Source of the DNA: Parachlamydiales bacterium
GTDB taxonomy: Bacteria; Chlamydiota; Chlamydiia; Chlamydiales; Simkaniaceae
Direction: 5' to 3'
Assembly (NCBI GenBank): GCA_030641465.1
Contig: DAOWHK010000195.1
Location: 1-6,365, forward strand
DNA length: 6,365 nt
A program made the position numbers and the translations under genes. Positions 4,881 through 6,365 of this stretch are shown here, piece after piece. Under the pieces are notes generated by a model. The model was not told the DNA's origin and ran no database searches. It was given only the letters and a program-made list of their open reading frames with translations. Every line of letters begins with the position of its first letter. The stretch's first letter is position 1.

Positions 4881-6002
4881 CTAGTTAGAATTTTCCGCGG
4901 ATAAATTGCGTTTTTTAGGACGATAAAACAGTCCTAAAACAAATCCGTATACCAGGTGGCTAAAGAAACTCCAAAGAATTGGAGATTTGCCATCTTCTCT
5001 ATTAGCTGGATCTGTTGCACTAGACTTTTCCTTTGCAGCTCTTGGGTGAGCTGGCACAACATCCTTTCCTCCTTGATTTGATCTTGGATGGTACGGCTCG
5101 CAGTTACTAGGAGCTGCAGGTGTGCAAGACGATGATCCATTCCCATTTTCTCTTGGATGGCAAGGAGCATCTTTTATTCCAGATGGATTAGTTCGTGGAT
5201 GATAGGGGTCATTATTTGGCATCGGTACTGGTGTACATCCTTCATTTATTGACTCCTCACCGTTTCCTCTTGGATGACATGGTGCATCTTTTATGCCATT
5301 TGGATTTGTACGGGGATGGTACGGCTCGCAGTTGCTAGGAGCTGCAGGCGTGCAAGACTCATAAGAAGATCCATTATTATTCCCTCTTGGATGACATGGC
5401 GCATCTTTTATGCCATTTGGATTTGTACGAGGATGGTACGGCTCGCAGTTACTTGGAGCTGCAGGCGTACAAGACTCATAAGATGATCCATTATTATTTC
5501 CTCTTGGATGACATGGCGCATCTTTTATGCCATTTGGATTTGTACGAGGATGATACGGCTCGCAGTTACAAGCAACTTGCAATGTATTTTCAACAACCCC
5601 TTCCGCATTGGAAGAATACCCCGTCTGACTAGGGCTACAAGCTGACTGATATGTACTGCTAGCTTCTTTTTTTGCTCCAAAAACAGACCCAACCATATTT
5701 AAAAATTGTGGCATTAGAGTCACTGCTAAGATAAAAGGTAAAAGAGAGAATATAACCCCTCTTAAAAACCCTGGTAATTTTTGAAATAGTGGATCAAAAA
5801 TTAAGGCATAAATAATACCATACACAACTCCAACGATAAGATGGATTAGACCACCCACTATTAACGCCGAAACGCCTTTCATTCCCGCTGCATCACCTAA
5901 AACTTTCATGATATTCATACCGAAGTACATCATAAAAATTGTCATAACTATGACGGCAATAATCGAGGCAATAATCGCTGATTTAAAATTAAATCGCTTC
6001 AT
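4881..6002 (-). CDS. Four-helix membrane protein with a Cys/His/Pro-rich tandem-repeat loop
   Basis: A 373-residue inner-membrane protein, not assigned to a named gene. Predicted helices: about 9-28, 44-68, 80-106 and 342-360. The short first loop follows a positive N-terminus (MKRFNFK); the second loop (DPLFQKLPGFLRG) and the C-terminus (YRPKKR) are also positive, so the positive-inside rule puts both ends in the cytoplasm and the long loop (107-341) outside. That loop carries 4.5 copies of a 39-residue repeat (147-321). Helices 2 and 4 share HLxxGxxxG (54-62, 349-357), which suggests an internal duplication. The helical core looks like a small four-helix family of unknown function, interrupted between helices 3 and 4. 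ATG 6002 has a good ribosome-binding site, AGGAGA (6016-6011), 8 bases upstream. The repeats could bind metal, form disulfides or contact the cell wall; none of these is shown. Confidence 0.88.
   Translation of the reverse strand: MKRFNFKSAIIASIIAVIVMTIFMMYFGMNIMKVLGDAAGMKGVSALIVGGLIHLIVGVVYGIIYALIFDPLFQKLPGFLRGVIFSLLPFILAVTLMPQFLNMVGSVFGAKKEASSTYQSACSPSQTGYSSNAEGVVENTLQVACNCEPYHPRTNPNGIKDAPCHPRGNNNGSSYESCTPAAPSNCEPYHPRTNPNGIKDAPCHPRGNNNGSSYESCTPAAPSNCEPYHPRTNPNGIKDAPCHPRGNGEESINEGCTPVPMPNNDPYHPRTNPSGIKDAPCHPRENGNGSSSCTPAAPSNCEPYHPRSNQGGKDVVPAHPRAAKEKSSATDPANREDGKSPILWSFFSHLVYGFVLGLFYRPKKRNLSAENSN
5040..5564 (-). repeat. 117-bp tandem repeats coding for CEPYHPR...DAPCHPR units
   Basis: Units on the - strand lie at 5564-5448, 5447-5331, 5330-5214 (117 bp each), 5213-5103 (111 bp) and a partial 5102-5040. 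Each full unit encodes CEPYHPRTNPNGIKD, then APCHPRGN, a Ser/Asn-rich spacer and CTPAAPSN. Units 1 and 2 differ at about four bases, all silent. Units 3 to 5 diverge progressively: the first Cys is lost in unit 4 (NDPYHPR) and the second Cys in unit 5 (PAHPR). The array stays in frame throughout and has no spacers, so it is not a CRISPR. Confidence 0.95.
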
Positions 6003-6049
6003 TACAAAACTCTCCTATAGATAATAAAAATAAACACACTCTTTTTTTT

Positions 6050-6077
6050 ACTATAAATATGCTTCAAATAATTACAA
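6050..6077 (-). promoter_or_regulatory. Possible promoter of the repeat membrane protein gene
   Basis: On the - strand TTGTAA (6077-6072) precedes TATAGT (6055-6050) by 16 bases, 4 and 5 of 6 matches to consensus. The implied leader is about 40 bases and ends in the strong AGGAGA ribosome-binding site. AT-rich context limits certainty. Confidence 0.4.
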
Positions 6078-6087
6078 TCTTTTTCTG

Positions 6088-6116
6088 TTGAAATTTTCTA
6101 GATTACTAATTATTTT
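6088..6116 (+). promoter_or_regulatory. Likely promoter of the terC-like gene
   Basis: TTGAAA (6088-6093) and TATTTT (6111-6116) are separated by exactly 17 bases, 5 and 4 of 6 matches to sigma-70 consensus. The implied start of transcription near 6123 leaves a short leader holding the ribosome-binding site AAGAGG (6124-6129). It lies back to back with the promoter proposed for the - strand gene in the 132-base divergent gap; nothing else was recognised there. Confidence 0.5.
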
Positions 6117-6134
6117 GTAGAAAAAGAGGTATAA

Positions 6135-6365
6135 TTGTTCGATCAAACATTTTCCCTAGTGGATATTCCAATACTTACTTTGCTCATTTTTCTAGAAGGA
6201 ATTTTATCCATTGATAATGCCCTTGCCATTGCACTAACTGTGAGATTATTACCTGCAATTAAAAGGAAAAAAGCGCTTTTTGTAGGTCTTTTCTCCTCCT
6301 TTATCTTTAGAGCTATTGGAATTATTTTCGCAGCCTACTTCATTCGTTTTTTTTATCTTCAATAA
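6135..6365 (+). CDS. TerC-family integral membrane protein, N-terminal part (76 residues, truncated or at an edge)
   Basis: The N-terminal third of a TerC-type membrane protein; the family includes manganese exporters and tellurium-resistance-associated proteins. Helix 1 (about 9-33) carries the family signature EGILSIDNAL at 21-30, with the acidic residues and DN thought to serve ion transport. A basic cytoplasmic loop (RLLPAIKRKKA) and helix 2 (about 48-70) follow. TTG is the probable start: an in-frame TAA directly precedes it, AAGAGG lies 5 bases upstream, and MFDQTFS is a typical family beginning. Family members usually have about 230-350 residues, but this frame ends with TAA in the final three bases of the window. 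It is either a true truncation, a one-base error (a single extra A after CAA would read on), or an effect of the sequence ending here. The promoter is shared back to back with the repeat protein gene. Confidence 0.8.
   Translation: MFDQTFSLVDIPILTLLIFLEGILSIDNALAIALTVRLLPAIKRKKALFVGLFSSFIFRAIGIIFAAYFIRFFYLQ

Noticed and set aside
4934..5170. A 78-residue - strand frame within the repeat protein gene
   Set aside because: It is a shifted frame of the same strand as the longer gene, which has clear membrane helices, in-frame repeats and a good ribosome-binding site.
5040..5564. The evenly spaced repeats as a CRISPR array
   Set aside because: Units are 117 bp, contiguous and coding, with no unique spacers between short repeats and no cas genes nearby.
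5274..5632. + strand frames with repeated WMTWRIFYAIWI-type peptides
   Set aside because: They are the antisense of the 117-bp repeats. Periodicity in any frame follows from the DNA repeat, and only the - strand frame spans the whole array with membrane segments on both sides.

Overview
The window is AT-rich bacterial DNA with seven protein genes on both strands and gaps never longer than about 150 bases. No RNA gene, insertion sequence or CRISPR array was found. The best guess for the host is an intracellular, protist-associated bacterium, most likely an environmental member of the Chlamydiota. The main reason is the pair of F-box plus leucine-rich-repeat (LRR) proteins, a eukaryote-like architecture known to be expanded in amoeba-associated chlamydiae. 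Legionella-like bacteria are an alternative that the sequence alone does not exclude.

Layout. Bases 1-2482 hold a tandem pair of paralogous F-box/LRR genes on the + strand. The first is cut by the left edge of the window; the second is complete and has its own AT-rich promoter region. Next comes a complete, stand-alone D-alanine--D-alanine ligase gene (ddl) on the - strand (2589-3689). Divergent from it is a + strand gene (3778-4851) that joins a SprT-like metallopeptidase domain to a DUF2786 region. It converges on a - strand gene (4881-6002) for a four-helix membrane protein whose last loop is filled by about 4.5 copies of a 39-residue Cys/His/Pro-rich repeat. The two convergent genes share a terminator hairpin that lies in the last codons of the SprT-like gene. 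Divergent from the repeat protein, the N-terminal third of a TerC-family membrane protein runs to the right edge and meets a stop codon in the last three bases.

The genes do not form one operon. A core peptidoglycan gene sits beside rapidly diversifying, probably secreted host-interaction genes on one side and envelope or metal-homeostasis-type genes on the other. The points most worth a second look are: (1) the repeat array inserted between helices 3 and 4 of the membrane protein, predicted to be periplasmic; (2) the ligase omega-loop Lys-Tyr pair, which reads Lys-Asn here; (3) the LRR genes, where variation is concentrated on the predicted concave face over an almost constant backbone, with a 207-bp higher-order periodicity; (4) the TerC reading frame that stops exactly at the window edge.
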